Origin: JAIOSF01 sp047159865
GTDB lineage: Bacteria > Campylobacterota > Campylobacteria > Campylobacterales > Arcobacteraceae
Reading direction: 5' to 3'
NCBI RefSeq assembly: GCF_047159865.1
Contig: NZ_AP038804.1
Location: forward strand, 372,001 to 436,000
Length of the DNA: 64,000 nucleotides
Part shown: piece after piece, positions 22,167-32,643 of the stretch
Position numbering within the stretch: the stretch's first letter is position 1
Layout of the letters: each line of letters starts with the position of its first letter
Notes under the pieces: generated by a model
The model's database searches: none
Told to the model about the DNA's origin: nothing
The model's input: only the letters and a program-made list of their open reading frames with translations
Program-made: the position numbers and the translations under genes

Positions 22167-24764
22167 ATGACAAATACTAAATATCTCAAAAAACTAGAAG
22201 GTTTTGATACAAGTTTTTACGATGTAAAAGCAGCAGTTGAAGATATCACACCAGGTTCTTTTGAAAAACTTAACTACACATCAAGAGTTTTAGCAGAAAA
22301 TCTCTTGCGAAAATGTCCAAGCGAAGACTTAAAAGATTCACTAGTACAATTAATCGAAAAAAGAACAGACAAAGATTTCCCTTGGTACCCATCAAGAGTT
22401 GTTACTCATGATATTCTTGGTCTTACAGCTTTAGTTGATTTAGCTGGTTTAAGAGAAGCTGTTGAAGCTGGTGGTGGAGATCCTAAACAAGTTAATCCTG
22501 TTGTTCCTACTCAACTTATCGTTGACCATTCACTAGCTGTAGAATGTGGTGGATATGATGCAGATGCATTCCAAAAAAATAGAGATATAGAAGATAGAAG
22601 AAATGCTGATAGATTCCACTTTATTAACTGGACAAAAGAAGCATTTGATAATGTAGATGTTATTCCTCCAGGAAATGGTATTATGCACCAAATCAACCTT
22701 GAAAAAATGTCTCCAGTTGTTCACAATATCGATGGTATTGCTTCTCCTGATACATTAGTTGGTACAGATTCTCATACTCCACATGTTGATGCACTTGGTG
22801 TTTTAGCTATTGGTGTTGGTGGATTAGAAGCTGAAAATGTAATGCTTGGTAACCCATCTTACATGAGAGTTCCTGATATTATTGGTGTTAACATCATTGG
22901 TACAAGAGCTGAAGGTATTACTGCAACTGATATTGCACTTTCTATGACTTCATTCTTAAGAGACAACAATGTTATCTCTGCTTATTTAGAGTTCTTTGGT
23001 GAAGGTATGCAATACTTAAACTTAGGTGATAGAGCTACTATTGCGAACATGACTCCTGAATATGGTGCATCTGCTGGTATGTTCGGAATTGATGAGCAAA
23101 CTTTAGATTACTTAACACTTACAGGTAGAGAATCTGATCAAGTTAAACTTGTAGAAGCATATGCAAAAGCAAATGGTTTATGGGCAACTGATTTAGCAAA
23201 AGCTACTTATGCAAGAGTATTGACATTTGATTTAACTGCTGTTACAAGAAGTTTAGCTGGACCTTCTAAGCCTCATAAATTAGTACCTACTTCTACATTA
23301 AAAGCAGAAGGGATTACTGATAATACTGTTGAAATTGGTGATACAGATATGCCTGATGGGGCAATCTTAATTGCTGCTATTACATCATGTACAAATACAT
23401 CAAATCCAAGAAATGTTATCGCTGCTGGTTTAGTTGCTAAAAAAGCAAACGAGCTTGGATTAAAAAGAAAACCATGGGTTAAATCTTCACTTGCACCAGG
23501 TTCAAAAATTGTTGAAGAGTACTTAAAAGATGCTAACCTACTTCCTGAATTAGAAAAATTAGGATTTGGTGTTGTTGGTTTTGCATGTACTACTTGTAAC
23601 GGTATGTCTGGAGCTTTAGATCCAGCTATCCAAAAAGAAGCAGTTGATAATGATATTTATACTACAGCTGTATTATCTGGAAACAGAAACTTTGATGGTA
23701 GAATCCACCCTTATGTAAAAGAAGCATTTTTAGCATCACCACCACTTGTTGTTGCTTACGCATTAGCTGGTTCAATTAGATTTGATATTGAAAAAGATTC
23801 TTTAGGAACTGATTCAAATGGTAACCCTATTACATTAAAAGATTTATGGCCAACAGATGAAGAGATCAACGCAGTTGAAAAAGCTTCAGTTCGTCCTGAA
23901 ATGTTTGGTGCTATATATGATCCTATGTTTGCTAAAAGTGATTTAGGTAATATTGAGATTTCTCCATTCTATAAGTGGAATACTCAATCTACATATATTA
24001 ACAAACCACCATACTGGGAAGCTGAATATATGCAAATGCCAGCTCTTAAAGGTATGAGACCATTAGGTGTATTCCCTGATAATATCACTACAGATCACTT
24101 ATCTCCATCTAATGCTATTTTACCAACATCAGCATCTGGTGAGTATTGTTTATCTAAAGGTCTTCCAGTTGAAGATTTAAACTCTTATGCAACACATAGA
24201 GGGGATCACCATACTGCTTCAAGAGCAACTTTAGCTAATCCTAAACTATTCAATGAAATGGTGAAAGATGAAAATGGTGAAACTAAACAAGGTTCATTAA
24301 CTAAAATCATGCCTGAGGGTACTGAGTCTAGAATGTGGGAAGCTATTGAGACATATACTCAAAGAAAGCAACCTTTAATTATCGTTGCTGGTACTAACTA
24401 TGGCCAAGGGTCTTCAAGAGACTGGGCAGCAAAAGGTGTTAGACTTGCTGGTGTTGAAGTTTTAATTGCTGAATCTATTGAGAGAATTCACAGAACTAAC
24501 TTAGTTGGAATGGGTGTATTACCATTACAATTCCAAGCTGGTGATACAAGACATACTTACTCTATTGATGGTTCTGAAACTTTCGATATCGAAGGTGAAA
24601 TCACTCCTAGATGTGACTTAACAGTAGTTATGACTAGAGCAAATGGAGAAGTTGTTAAATTCACAGTATTATGTAGATTAGATACTTCTGCTGAAGTAGA
24701 TGTTTACAAAAATGGTGGAATCTTACAAAAATTCGCTAAAGATGTTATTGCTGAAAGTAAATAA
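22167..24764 (+). CDS. acnD: Fe/S-dependent 2-methylcitrate dehydratase
   Basis: The 865-aa aconitase-family enzyme has cluster cysteines in 'AITSCTNTSNPRN' and 'GFACTTCNGMSGALD'. The C-terminal swivel domain has 'YGQGSSRDWAAKG'. It belongs to the AcnD type, which works together with PrpF in place of PrpD. It dehydrates 2-methylcitrate. The immediate prpF neighbour supports AcnD over a housekeeping aconitase. Confidence 0.93.
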   Translation: MTNTKYLKKLEGFDTSFYDVKAAVEDITPGSFEKLNYTSRVLAENLLRKCPSEDLKDSLVQLIEKRTDKDFPWYPSRVVTHDILGLTALVDLAGLREAVEAGGGDPKQVNPVVPTQLIVDHSLAVECGGYDADAFQKNRDIEDRRNADRFHFINWTKEAFDNVDVIPPGNGIMHQINLEKMSPVVHNIDGIASPDTLVGTDSHTPHVDALGVLAIGVGGLEAENVMLGNPSYMRVPDIIGVNIIGTRAEGITATDIALSMTSFLRDNNVISAYLEFFGEGMQYLNLGDRATIANMTPEYGASAGMFGIDEQTLDYLTLTGRESDQVKLVEAYAKANGLWATDLAKATYARVLTFDLTAVTRSLAGPSKPHKLVPTSTLKAEGITDNTVEIGDTDMPDGAILIAAITSCTNTSNPRNVIAAGLVAKKANELGLKRKPWVKSSLAPGSKIVEEYLKDANLLPELEKLGFGVVGFACTTCNGMSGALDPAIQKEAVDNDIYTTAVLSGNRNFDGRIHPYVKEAFLASPPLVVAYALAGSIRFDIEKDSLGTDSNGNPITLKDLWPTDEEINAVEKASVRPEMFGAIYDPMFAKSDLGNIEISPFYKWNTQSTYINKPPYWEAEYMQMPALKGMRPLGVFPDNITTDHLSPSNAILPTSASGEYCLSKGLPVEDLNSYATHRGDHHTASRATLANPKLFNEMVKDENGETKQGSLTKIMPEGTESRMWEAIETYTQRKQPLIIVAGTNYGQGSSRDWAAKGVRLAGVEVLIAESIERIHRTNLVGMGVLPLQFQAGDTRHTYSIDGSETFDIEGEITPRCDLTVVMTRANGEVVKFTVLCRLDTSAEVDVYKNGGILQKFAKDVIAESK

Positions 24765-24771
24765 CACTTAA

Positions 24772-24803
24772 CTAAAAAGCATCCTTTGGTGCTTTTTAGT
24801 CTT
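24772..24803 (+). terminator. Terminator after acnD
   Basis: ACTAAAAAGCA pairs perfectly with TGCTTTTTAGT around an 8-base loop. prpF lies 110 bases downstream and either depends on read-through or has its own promoter. Confidence 0.8.
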
Positions 24804-24874
24804 TTAAAATTTATCAAAATAATCAAAGATTTTTTTCACAAGTTTTAAACACAAACTACAAAAAGGAAATAACA

Positions 24875-26050
24875 ATGGCATATAAACCACAATTTAAAGT
24901 AAAAGCTACATACATGAGAGGTGGTACTTCTAAGGGTACATTTTTTAACATCGCTGACTTACCAAAAGAAGCTCAAGAAGATGGAGCAAAAAGAGATAAA
25001 CTTTTACAAAGAATTGTAGGTTCTCCAGATGTTTATAAAAAACAAATGGATGGAATGGGAGGAGCAAGTTCTTCTACATCTAAAGCTATTTTAGTTGGAA
25101 AATCTGATGTTCCAAATCACGATGTTGATTATTACTTTTGTCAAGTTGCAATCGATAAAGACTTTGTTGATATGAGTGGAAACTGTGGAAACTTATCATC
25201 TGCAGTTGGTCCTTTTGCTATTACAGAAGGTTTAGTAGATAATGTACCTGAAAATGGTGTTTGTTGTGTAAGAATCTGGCAAGCAAATATCAAAAAAACA
25301 ATTCTTTGTTATGTAACTATGGAAAATGGTGTAGTTAAAGAGATGGGTGATTATGAGATTGATGGTGTTGCATTTCCAGCTGAAGAGATTCAATTAGAGT
25401 TCGTTGAGCCAGTTGACCCATCTGAAGAGTTATTTCCCACAGGTAACTTAGTAGATGATTTAGAAGTTGAAGGTGTTGGTACATTTAAAGCTACTATGAT
25501 CACTGCTGGTATTCCAACTGTATTTGTAAATGCTGAAGATATTGGATACAAAGGTACTGAACTTCAAGGTGATATCAACTCTGATACAGAAGCACTTGCT
25601 AGATTTGAAAAAATTAGAATTGCAGGAGCACTTAAAATGGGTGTTATGAAAAGTGCAGAAGATGCATTAACGCAACAACATACTCCAAAAATTGCATTTG
25701 TATCTACAGCTCAAGATTTTACAACATCTTCTGGTAAAGAGGTAAAAGCATCAGAGATGGATCTTCATGTAAGAGCATTATCTATGCAACAACTTCACCA
25801 TGCTATGATGGGAACTGCTTCGGTTGCTATTGGTGTTGCCGCTTGTATCCCTGGAACATTAGTTAATATTGCTGCTGGTGGTGGAGATAAAGATACTGTT
25901 ACTTTTGGACATCCAAGTGGTGCTATTAAAGTTGGAGCTGCATTATCTCAAAAAGATGGTAAATACATCGTTGAAAAAGCTTCTATGAGTAGAAGTGCTA
26001 GAATTATCATGGATGGAAATGTTCATGTACCTGCAGGAACTATGGACTAA
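24875..26050 (+). CDS. prpF: PrpF, AcnD-associated isomerase
   Basis: The 391-aa protein of the PrpF family (diaminopimelate-epimerase fold) opens with 'MRGGTSKGTFF', followed by 'DMSGNCGNLSSAVGPFAI', the conserved pocket. In other bacteria PrpF isomerises the AcnD product between cis and trans 2-methylaconitate. It completes the prpBC-acnD-prpF set. Confidence 0.93.
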   Translation: MAYKPQFKVKATYMRGGTSKGTFFNIADLPKEAQEDGAKRDKLLQRIVGSPDVYKKQMDGMGGASSSTSKAILVGKSDVPNHDVDYYFCQVAIDKDFVDMSGNCGNLSSAVGPFAITEGLVDNVPENGVCCVRIWQANIKKTILCYVTMENGVVKEMGDYEIDGVAFPAEEIQLEFVEPVDPSEELFPTGNLVDDLEVEGVGTFKATMITAGIPTVFVNAEDIGYKGTELQGDINSDTEALARFEKIRIAGALKMGVMKSAEDALTQQHTPKIAFVSTAQDFTTSSGKEVKASEMDLHVRALSMQQLHHAMMGTASVAIGVAACIPGTLVNIAAGGGDKDTVTFGHPSGAIKVGAALSQKDGKYIVEKASMSRSARIIMDGNVHVPAGTMD

Positions 26051-26132
26051 TTTTTTATATTGTTATTGATTTATATCAATAACAATATACCCTAAATTCA
26101 GTATACTCCTTTTTTATTTTAGGAGAGACTAT

Positions 26133-26552
26133 ATGTTTTATATAACAATCAAACTTTTACATATTTTTTCAGTATTTATCTATGCTGGTTTTTTGTTTAC
26201 AGACAATTTAATATTAATGAGAATGCAAAAAACACTCACAAAAGAGAAATATATTGAGATTAGAGAACATTTTAGACTTTTTACTAAAGTACTTGTGCCA
26301 AAAGCTCTTATCATTGCTGTTCTATCTGGTATGGTATTATTTTATTATAATTTTGGCTCAATTGGTGAGAATGGGTTAGAAAACTTTCAAATCCTACTTG
26401 GAATAAAAGCTACTTTAGGTTTATGGTTAGGAATAAGAGGCGTTTCACAAGTCTTTTTTGGTATACAACCTTTTATATTTAAAAGTCATCGTTTACCTTT
26501 TATTTTGACAATTTTTATTATCTTATTATCACAAATTATGTTTTCTGTATAA
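26133..26552 (+). CDS. Small four-helix membrane protein (CopD/DUF2269-like)
   Basis: The 139-aa protein has about four membrane helices. The first carries 'IKLLHIFSVFIYAGFLF' with a His in the position used for haem binding in CopD and related families. Another helix contains 'GIKATLGLWLGIRG'. The function is unknown, possibly membrane redox or metal-related. It stands alone between prpF and ackA with its own Shine-Dalgarno AGGAGA. Confidence 0.6.
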   Translation: MFYITIKLLHIFSVFIYAGFLFTDNLILMRMQKTLTKEKYIEIREHFRLFTKVLVPKALIIAVLSGMVLFYYNFGSIGENGLENFQILLGIKATLGLWLGIRGVSQVFFGIQPFIFKSHRLPFILTIFIILLSQIMFSV

Positions 26553-26585
26553 AAAAAGGTTTAGAATTGTTCTAAACCTTTTTTT
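26551..26585. terminator. Bidirectional terminator between the membrane-protein gene and ackA
   Basis: AAAAAAGGTTTAGAA pairs with TTCTAAACCTTTTTT across a 3-base loop, serving both convergent genes. Confidence 0.9.
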
Positions 26586-26601
26586 CTTTAAAGTATAAAC
26601 T

Positions 26602-27804
26602 CTATTTTGCTAATTCAGATACGATTTTATATGTATCACTTGCAATTACATATTCCTCATTTGTAGGAATAACAAAAATTCTAGCAGCAGATGAATTAGT
26701 AGCAATTCCTCTTGGCTCATTTGATCTTTTGTTATTTTTAGTAGGATCAATATTTAATCCCATACCATCAAGTCCAGAACAAACGATCTCTCTTATAAGC
26801 GCAGAATTTTCACCAATTCCACCTGTAAAACACAATGCATCAATACCATCAAGAGCAGCAACATAAGCTCCAACATATTTTTTAATGTTATAAGCAACCA
26901 TTTCAACTGCTAATCTACATCTGTCATCACCCGCTTGCATACCATCAAGTACTTCTCTTAAATCTGAAGATTTTCCTGAAATTCCTAAGATTCCTGATTT
27001 TTTGTTCATTACATCAAGAGCTTCATCTATTGTTATTTTTTCTTGTGACATCATATATGATAATGCACCAGCACCTACATCACCAGCTCTTGTACCCATC
27101 ATAAGACCTTGAACAGGTGTAAGACCCATTGATGTATCAATACATTTACCATTTAAAACAGCAGATACAGAAGAACCATTTCCTAAATGACAAACAATAA
27201 TTCTAACATTTTTCTTTTTCTCTAACATTTTTGATGCTTCATTTGAAACATAGTAGTGAGATGTTCCATGGAAACCATATTTTCTAATACCATGTTTTTC
27301 ATACTGGTCATATGGTAAAGCATACATGTAAGCATAATCAGGCATAGTTTGGTGGAATGCTGTATCAAACACTGCTACATTTGGAACATCTGGCATCAAT
27401 TCTTTACAGATCTCCATACCCATAATATTTGCAGGGTTATGTAATGGAGCTAAAGGGATTAACTTTTTCATTGTTTCTATTACTTTATCTGTAACCATTA
27501 CAGATGAAGCAAACTCTTCTCCACCATGTACAGCTCGGTGACCTATTGCTTTAATATCTGTTATTGACTCAATAACTTTTCCTTCACCTTCACATAATGT
27601 TTTTAACACTAACTCAATTGCTTCTTTGTGGGTTGGCATTGTAACTTCTAGTTTCAGTTTTTTATCATCACCAAATTCATGTTTTAAAACACCATCTATT
27701 CCAATTCTTTCACATAATCCTACTGCAACAACCTCTTTTGTTGTTGGGTTCATTAACTGGTATTTTAATGATGAACTTCCTGCATTTAAAATAAAAACTA
27801 ACAT
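26602..27804 (-). CDS. ackA: Acetate kinase
   Basis: The 400-aa protein has the family motifs 'NAGSSSLKY', 'HRAVHGGEEF', 'CHLGNGSSVSA' and 'TRAGDVGAGAL'. It interconverts acetyl phosphate and acetate with ATP. The usual partner pta is not next to it in this window; upstream is a 150-base gap before the convergent RND operon end. Confidence 0.97.
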   Translation of the reverse strand: MLVFILNAGSSSLKYQLMNPTTKEVVAVGLCERIGIDGVLKHEFGDDKKLKLEVTMPTHKEAIELVLKTLCEGEGKVIESITDIKAIGHRAVHGGEEFASSVMVTDKVIETMKKLIPLAPLHNPANIMGMEICKELMPDVPNVAVFDTAFHQTMPDYAYMYALPYDQYEKHGIRKYGFHGTSHYYVSNEASKMLEKKKNVRIIVCHLGNGSSVSAVLNGKCIDTSMGLTPVQGLMMGTRAGDVGAGALSYMMSQEKITIDEALDVMNKKSGILGISGKSSDLREVLDGMQAGDDRCRLAVEMVAYNIKKYVGAYVAALDGIDALCFTGGIGENSALIREIVCSGLDGMGLNIDPTKNNKRSNEPRGIATNSSAARIFVIPTNEEYVIASDTYKIVSELAK

Positions 27805-27950
27805 ATTTTTTCTTCCTCTTAATTGATATGATATAAAATAATTTGCGTATATCTGAATTACATTCTAGTAAATTAATTAAGGTTTTACATATAATTCTTA
27901 CTCTTAAAGAAAAAAAATTATCTAAATGTGAAGTATGGTAATATTTTTTA

Positions 27951-30437
27951 TCACTTTTTTTCTATAAAAATCAATAAAATGGGTAAAAGTAGCAAGTCCG
28001 CAACAATTGCCATAAACATAGCAATAATAGTTAAAAAACTAAAAGTTATTGTTGGTATAAAATTTGATAAAAGTAAAACACTAAATCCTACAATAATAAT
28101 TGTAGAGGTATAAAACATAGCTTTTCCAATACTTTGATGTGTATTTAAAATGGATATTCTTATATTTTGTGTTTCTCTATACTCATTTTGGAACCTATGA
28201 ATATAATGAATAGTATCATCAACAGCTATTCCGATACTAATAGCAGCAATAGTTATAGTCATCATATCTAAAGGCATATTTAGCCAACCCATAAATCCAA
28301 AAACAATACTTACAGGTACAGTATTGGCAATCAATGCGATTATTGTAATTTTGATATCTTTAAAAAGTATAAGAAACATTATAAACAAAATAACCAGCAC
28401 CAAACCAATAGATTTGATTTGTGAGTCAAATAAGGACTGCAACATATTATTATATATTACTAAAAGGTTTGAAACTCTATACTCTTCGTAAGAGGGATTA
28501 AACATTTTTTGTAAATCTTTATTTAATTTTTTTAAGAATTCATCTCTTTTTAGCGTTTCTAAACTATCAATAACTCGAGTGCTTATTCGTGCCATATTAT
28601 GTTCTAAATTTACATACGGTGAAATAACGATTTTTTTATATTCTATAGGTAGCTCTTTATGAATAAGAGCTAAAGTTAAACCATCTAACTCTTTACCATC
28701 GTTTAATGATTTTCCAACATCTAAAAGAGTTGCCAAAGATAACACTTTTCCTACAGGTTCTAAAGAATCTAAATAGTTATGAACTGCTTTGATTTTATCC
28801 ATTTTAGATTTTGTAAACCAATAGATCTCTTTCTCCTCTTCAGAAGTTTCAAATTCATCTTCAAAACTATCTAATTCATCTTCAACTACTTCATTTTGAA
28901 CAATAATAGACTCCACATCATCACTATTTTCTTTGAAGGTTATTATTATATCTAAAGGTGTAGTTCCGCCTAAGTTTTGATCGATAAACCTCATCCCTTG
29001 ATATATTTGAGTCTCTTTTTTAAAATAATCAATAAAGCAATTTTCAACTTGTAACTTTGTAGCTCCAGAGATTGAAAATAGTAATACAATGGTAGTGATA
29101 AACAAAATAGTTTTTTTATATTCTAAAGCAACATTAGCACCTTTTAACATATAAGATTTGTGAGTATTACTAATATTTTGTTTTTTACTTTTTCCCAAAA
29201 AAATTAGTACGATAGGAAATAAAATAAAAGTAGTAATTAAAGATATAACAATCCCCACACTCATCATCCATCCAAAAGTAATAATAGGAAGCATATCACT
29301 AAAAACAAGTGAACTAAAACCTGCAATAGTAGTAAGAATCACAAAAAAAGATGGTTTTAACATTGAAAGTGTAGTCTCTTCTAAAAGTTGTTTATGTTCT
29401 GTAGATGGATGTAGTGTAAATAACTCTTTATATTTAACAATAAGATGTACAACAAGAGACATATTCATAATAAGTTGCAATGAGATAAAATTTGAAGATA
29501 TAACAGTAATCTCCCATTGAAATAAACCAAAAAATCCACTTGTAATAATAATAGAAACACTACATATAAATAAAGGAATAAAAACCCATCGAAGCTCTCT
29601 AAATAATATATATAATATAAAAATCAATAAAAAAACAACTGCAAAACCAAAAGTGGCTAAATCACTTTTCACAAACTCTACCATATCATCTGCAATCATA
29701 TTTGCACCACCTAGGTGCAATTTTATTGGATATTTTGATTCAAATTCTTTTTTAATACTCCTAATATAAACTATTAAATCATGATTTTTATTACGAAGTT
29801 TATCTCTATATGTTTTCAACTCTTTTGTGATATTTTCAAACTCTGTTTTTTGTTTTTGGGTTAATGAATCAAGTGTTTTTAAATACTCAAAATGATCACG
29901 CTTTTGAATTAATGCAAAATATTTTTCATCTCTTTTTAAATTGATCATTAAAAGTGTTGTTTTAAAATCGTCACTTACTAAATTATTTTTATAGAGTTCA
30001 CTGTTCAAAAACTCTTTTTTTGCTAAAGATTTATCAATCCCTTGACTTGTAAGAACTTGAACATCATTTACTAACTCTTTTATGGGTCTTGGTGGAGATT
30101 GTAAAAGTGGAACATTTACAATCGAATATATCGATTCTACATCTAAAGAGAGTGATATTTTACTACTAAGTTGTTGTATAATTTCAATATTTTTATCACT
30201 TAATAAATCATCATCTGTACTATATGTAAGTACCAAAAAATCTGTACTGGTGAATATTTTTCCTATTTTTCTTGTAAACTCTAACTCTTTATCTCCTTTG
30301 AGCAAAAATGTTTCTGCACTTGCATCTATTTCAAGTTTTGATGCAAAATTGAGCATAACTACCATAAAACATATTATGATAGAAAGTAATATCTTGGGGT
30401 ATTTTAAAATATATGAAGAATACAAAGTATGAAACAT
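27951..30437 (-). CDS. RND/MMPL-superfamily lipid exporter candidate
   Basis: The 828-aa protein has two repeats of one membrane helix, a large extracytoplasmic domain and five further helices. The RND sensor-like segments are 'LTTIAGFSSLVFSDMLPI' and 'ITIAAISIGIAVDDTIHY'. It belongs to the predicted-exporter/HpnN-like branch and not to tripartite drug pumps. It is the last gene of nth-mlaA-mlaC-RND and its ATG abuts the mlaC stop. The context points to movement of phospholipids or other lipids between membranes, with MlaC as periplasmic carrier and MlaA at the outer membrane. Confidence 0.8.
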   Translation of the reverse strand: MFHTLYSSYILKYPKILLSIIICFMVVMLNFASKLEIDASAETFLLKGDKELEFTRKIGKIFTSTDFLVLTYSTDDDLLSDKNIEIIQQLSSKISLSLDVESIYSIVNVPLLQSPPRPIKELVNDVQVLTSQGIDKSLAKKEFLNSELYKNNLVSDDFKTTLLMINLKRDEKYFALIQKRDHFEYLKTLDSLTQKQKTEFENITKELKTYRDKLRNKNHDLIVYIRSIKKEFESKYPIKLHLGGANMIADDMVEFVKSDLATFGFAVVFLLIFILYILFRELRWVFIPLFICSVSIIITSGFFGLFQWEITVISSNFISLQLIMNMSLVVHLIVKYKELFTLHPSTEHKQLLEETTLSMLKPSFFVILTTIAGFSSLVFSDMLPIITFGWMMSVGIVISLITTFILFPIVLIFLGKSKKQNISNTHKSYMLKGANVALEYKKTILFITTIVLLFSISGATKLQVENCFIDYFKKETQIYQGMRFIDQNLGGTTPLDIIITFKENSDDVESIIVQNEVVEDELDSFEDEFETSEEEKEIYWFTKSKMDKIKAVHNYLDSLEPVGKVLSLATLLDVGKSLNDGKELDGLTLALIHKELPIEYKKIVISPYVNLEHNMARISTRVIDSLETLKRDEFLKKLNKDLQKMFNPSYEEYRVSNLLVIYNNMLQSLFDSQIKSIGLVLVILFIMFLILFKDIKITIIALIANTVPVSIVFGFMGWLNMPLDMMTITIAAISIGIAVDDTIHYIHRFQNEYRETQNIRISILNTHQSIGKAMFYTSTIIIVGFSVLLLSNFIPTITFSFLTIIAMFMAIVADLLLLPILLIFIEKK

Positions 30438-31031
30438 TTAGTTTGCAGATATTTGCTTCATAAGTTCACTTATATTGTTTGTTTGTAAGAACTCTTTAAA
30501 TTGTGCTTTATCAGTTTTTATGATACTAACACCTAGTATAATCACATCGTAAACAAGCCATCTGTCTTTATTGGTCTTTTGTTTTTTTGGTTTATAAAAC
30601 TTATAAACAACTTCTAGTTTTTCATTTTGACTTACAAGATTTGTTATAAGTTTTATTCTATTATTTTTTGGTTGAATTAGACTGCTAATCTCAACTTTTT
30701 CATCACTATATGAATCTATTTTTGAAGAATATGATTTTTTCATTCTTTCTACATATAAACTAACAAACTTCTTTTTCTCTATTGCTGTTAAAGTTTTCCA
30801 AGTTTTACCAAGACTTAGTTTTGCCATAAGTTCAAAATCGAACATAGGTGTAAGCGTTGCAACTATTTTACTATTTCGCATAGATTTGTTATTTTCCTTA
30901 TTTTTTACAATGACAATAACCTCAGCTATCTTTTTTAAAAAATGTTCTTTCAAATTTTTTTGTTCATTTGCCATAAGGTTTTGATTTAGTATAGTTAAAC
31001 TTATCAATATAAAAAGTACTTTTTTAAACAT
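30438..31031 (-). CDS. mlaC: MlaC-family periplasmic phospholipid-binding protein
   Basis: The 197-aa protein has a signal peptide (about 1-21, ending 'LMANE') and the MlaC/Ttg2D domain: 'TPMFDFELMAKLSLGKTW', 'FVSLYVERMKKSYSSKI' and 'WLVYDVIILGVSII'. In other Gram-negatives MlaC shuttles phospholipid between MlaA-porin and the inner-membrane MlaFEDB. Here its partners in the operon are MlaA and an RND protein instead. Confidence 0.88.
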   Translation of the reverse strand: MFKKVLFILISLTILNQNLMANEQKNLKEHFLKKIAEVIVIVKNKENNKSMRNSKIVATLTPMFDFELMAKLSLGKTWKTLTAIEKKKFVSLYVERMKKSYSSKIDSYSDEKVEISSLIQPKNNRIKLITNLVSQNEKLEVVYKFYKPKKQKTNKDRWLVYDVIILGVSIIKTDKAQFKEFLQTNNISELMKQISAN

Positions 31032-31033
31032 GC

Positions 31034-31822
31034 TTATTCCTCTATTTGTTTTTGTCTATATTGTTCATATGCATCTCTTAAGTAAGGATAAAGATCAACA
31101 GCATCTTCTCGAATTTTTTCATATCTTTGCCATTGGATTGAGGATTCATTAACTTTTTGAAATGCTTTTACATAAAGAGAATGTTTTGAATTTTTAGTTA
31201 AATTATACCCTCTATGATGATAATATATACTTGGGTTTAATAAAGAATTTGGATAGATACTTACAGTATCTCTTAAATTTGATGGACCAAAAAATGGCAA
31301 CACAATATGAGGACCAGCACCAACACCCCAGTACCCTAATGTTTGCCCAAAATCTTCCTTGTGTGCTTCTAGTTTAAAGTAACTTTTTGCAGGATCAAAA
31401 AAACCAACGATACCAATAGTTGTATTTATGATAAATCTTCCCGTTTCCTCTATACTATTTTGCACTTTACCTTGAAGTAAATTATTTGCTAGTCGAATAG
31501 GAAAAACAATATTTTCAAAAAAGTTTGCGATACTATTTTGTACCTCATCTGGCATAACCTTATCATATCCTTTTGAGATAGGCATCAAAACATATTCAAA
31601 TACTCCATCATTGAAACTTGTTATTTTTCTATTATAACTATTAAAAGGGTCAGGCTTTTCTTCTATTGTAAATTCATCATCAAACTCATCAAGAAATAGA
31701 TCTTCTTGACTATCTTGTATAGCACTCTTTTCTATTGTCTCTTTTTTTGGTGCAGATTTATTACTACACCCTGTAAAAAAAACTATACTAAAACTTAAAA
31801 TACAAATAACCAAATATCTCAT
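31034..31822 (-). CDS. mlaA: MlaA/VacJ outer-membrane lipoprotein
   Basis: The 262-aa protein has a lipobox 'FFTGC' (Cys19), an acidic linker and the MlaA domain: 'DPFNSYNRKITSFNDGVF', 'NNLLQGKVQNSIEETGRF' and 'GPHIVLPFFGPSNLRDTV'. It extracts mislocalised phospholipids from the outer leaflet. It starts three bases downstream of nth and is followed directly by mlaC. Confidence 0.93.
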   Translation of the reverse strand: MRYLVICILSFSIVFFTGCSNKSAPKKETIEKSAIQDSQEDLFLDEFDDEFTIEEKPDPFNSYNRKITSFNDGVFEYVLMPISKGYDKVMPDEVQNSIANFFENIVFPIRLANNLLQGKVQNSIEETGRFIINTTIGIVGFFDPAKSYFKLEAHKEDFGQTLGYWGVGAGPHIVLPFFGPSNLRDTVSIYPNSLLNPSIYYHHRGYNLTKNSKHSLYVKAFQKVNESSIQWQRYEKIREDAVDLYPYLRDAYEQYRQKQIEE

Positions 31823-31824
31823 CT

Positions 31825-32472
31825 CTACCCTACTCTAAAAGTTTCTTTTGTTTTACATACTTGCGTTAAAAAACATTTTTCACATTCTGGTTTTACAGCT
31901 TTGCAGATGTATCTTCCAAACAATACCATCGCTTGATGGAAAATATGTAAATCATCTTTAAGTTTTTTTACAAGTTCTACTTCTGTTTGCTCTACTGTTT
32001 TACCAAATGCTAAGCCTAATCTATGAGAAACTCTAAATACATGCGTATCAACCGCCATCAAGTTTGCACCATCTGCTTCTATCATAAATACATTTGCAGT
32101 TTTATTTCCAACACCAGCTAACTTCATAAGTTCTTTTGTATCATGAGGAATTTCCCCTTCATGATTTTCTTCAACACTTTGTGCCATTTTGATGATATTT
32201 TTTGCTTTATTATTAAAAAAACTACAGCTTTTAAGTAATTCTTTGACATCTTCTAACTCAGCAACACTTAGCTCTTTGCTACTTGGATATTTTGCAAAAA
32301 GTGCTGGTGTTATTATATTGACTCTTTTATCAGTACACTGAGCTGATAATATAATTGCTATGAGTAGCTCATAGTCATTTGTGTATGTCAATTCGGTAAC
32401 TGCATCAGCATACTCTTCTAAAAATCTATCTCGTATAAATATTATATCTTTTTTTGTTGCTTTTTTAATCAT
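31825..32472 (-). CDS. nth: Endonuclease III
   Basis: The 215-aa DNA glycosylase/AP lyase has the helix-hairpin-helix 'LMKLAGVGNKTANVFM' with the catalytic Lys nearby, the catalytic Asp in 'VDTHVFRVSHRLG' and a C-terminal 4Fe-4S site Cys-x6-Cys-x2-Cys-x5-Cys ('CKAVKPECEKCFLTQVC'). It removes oxidised pyrimidines. It is the first gene of an operon with the mla-type genes. Confidence 0.96.
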   Translation of the reverse strand: MIKKATKKDIIFIRDRFLEEYADAVTELTYTNDYELLIAIILSAQCTDKRVNIITPALFAKYPSSKELSVAELEDVKELLKSCSFFNNKAKNIIKMAQSVEENHEGEIPHDTKELMKLAGVGNKTANVFMIEADGANLMAVDTHVFRVSHRLGLAFGKTVEQTEVELVKKLKDDLHIFHQAMVLFGRYICKAVKPECEKCFLTQVCKTKETFRVG

Positions 32473-32643
32473 AAAGATTATTATATCTTAAAGTTGTTTT
32501 ATTTATTATGATTGCTTTTTTAAAAATCCAATGGTGACATTATCATATCTTTTTTTAAGTATTTTATAAGGTAATTCTTTTATGTTCCAATATTATTATT
32601 TACCTTAAAATATTTTTATTTCAAAAAATTAAATATTTCATTT

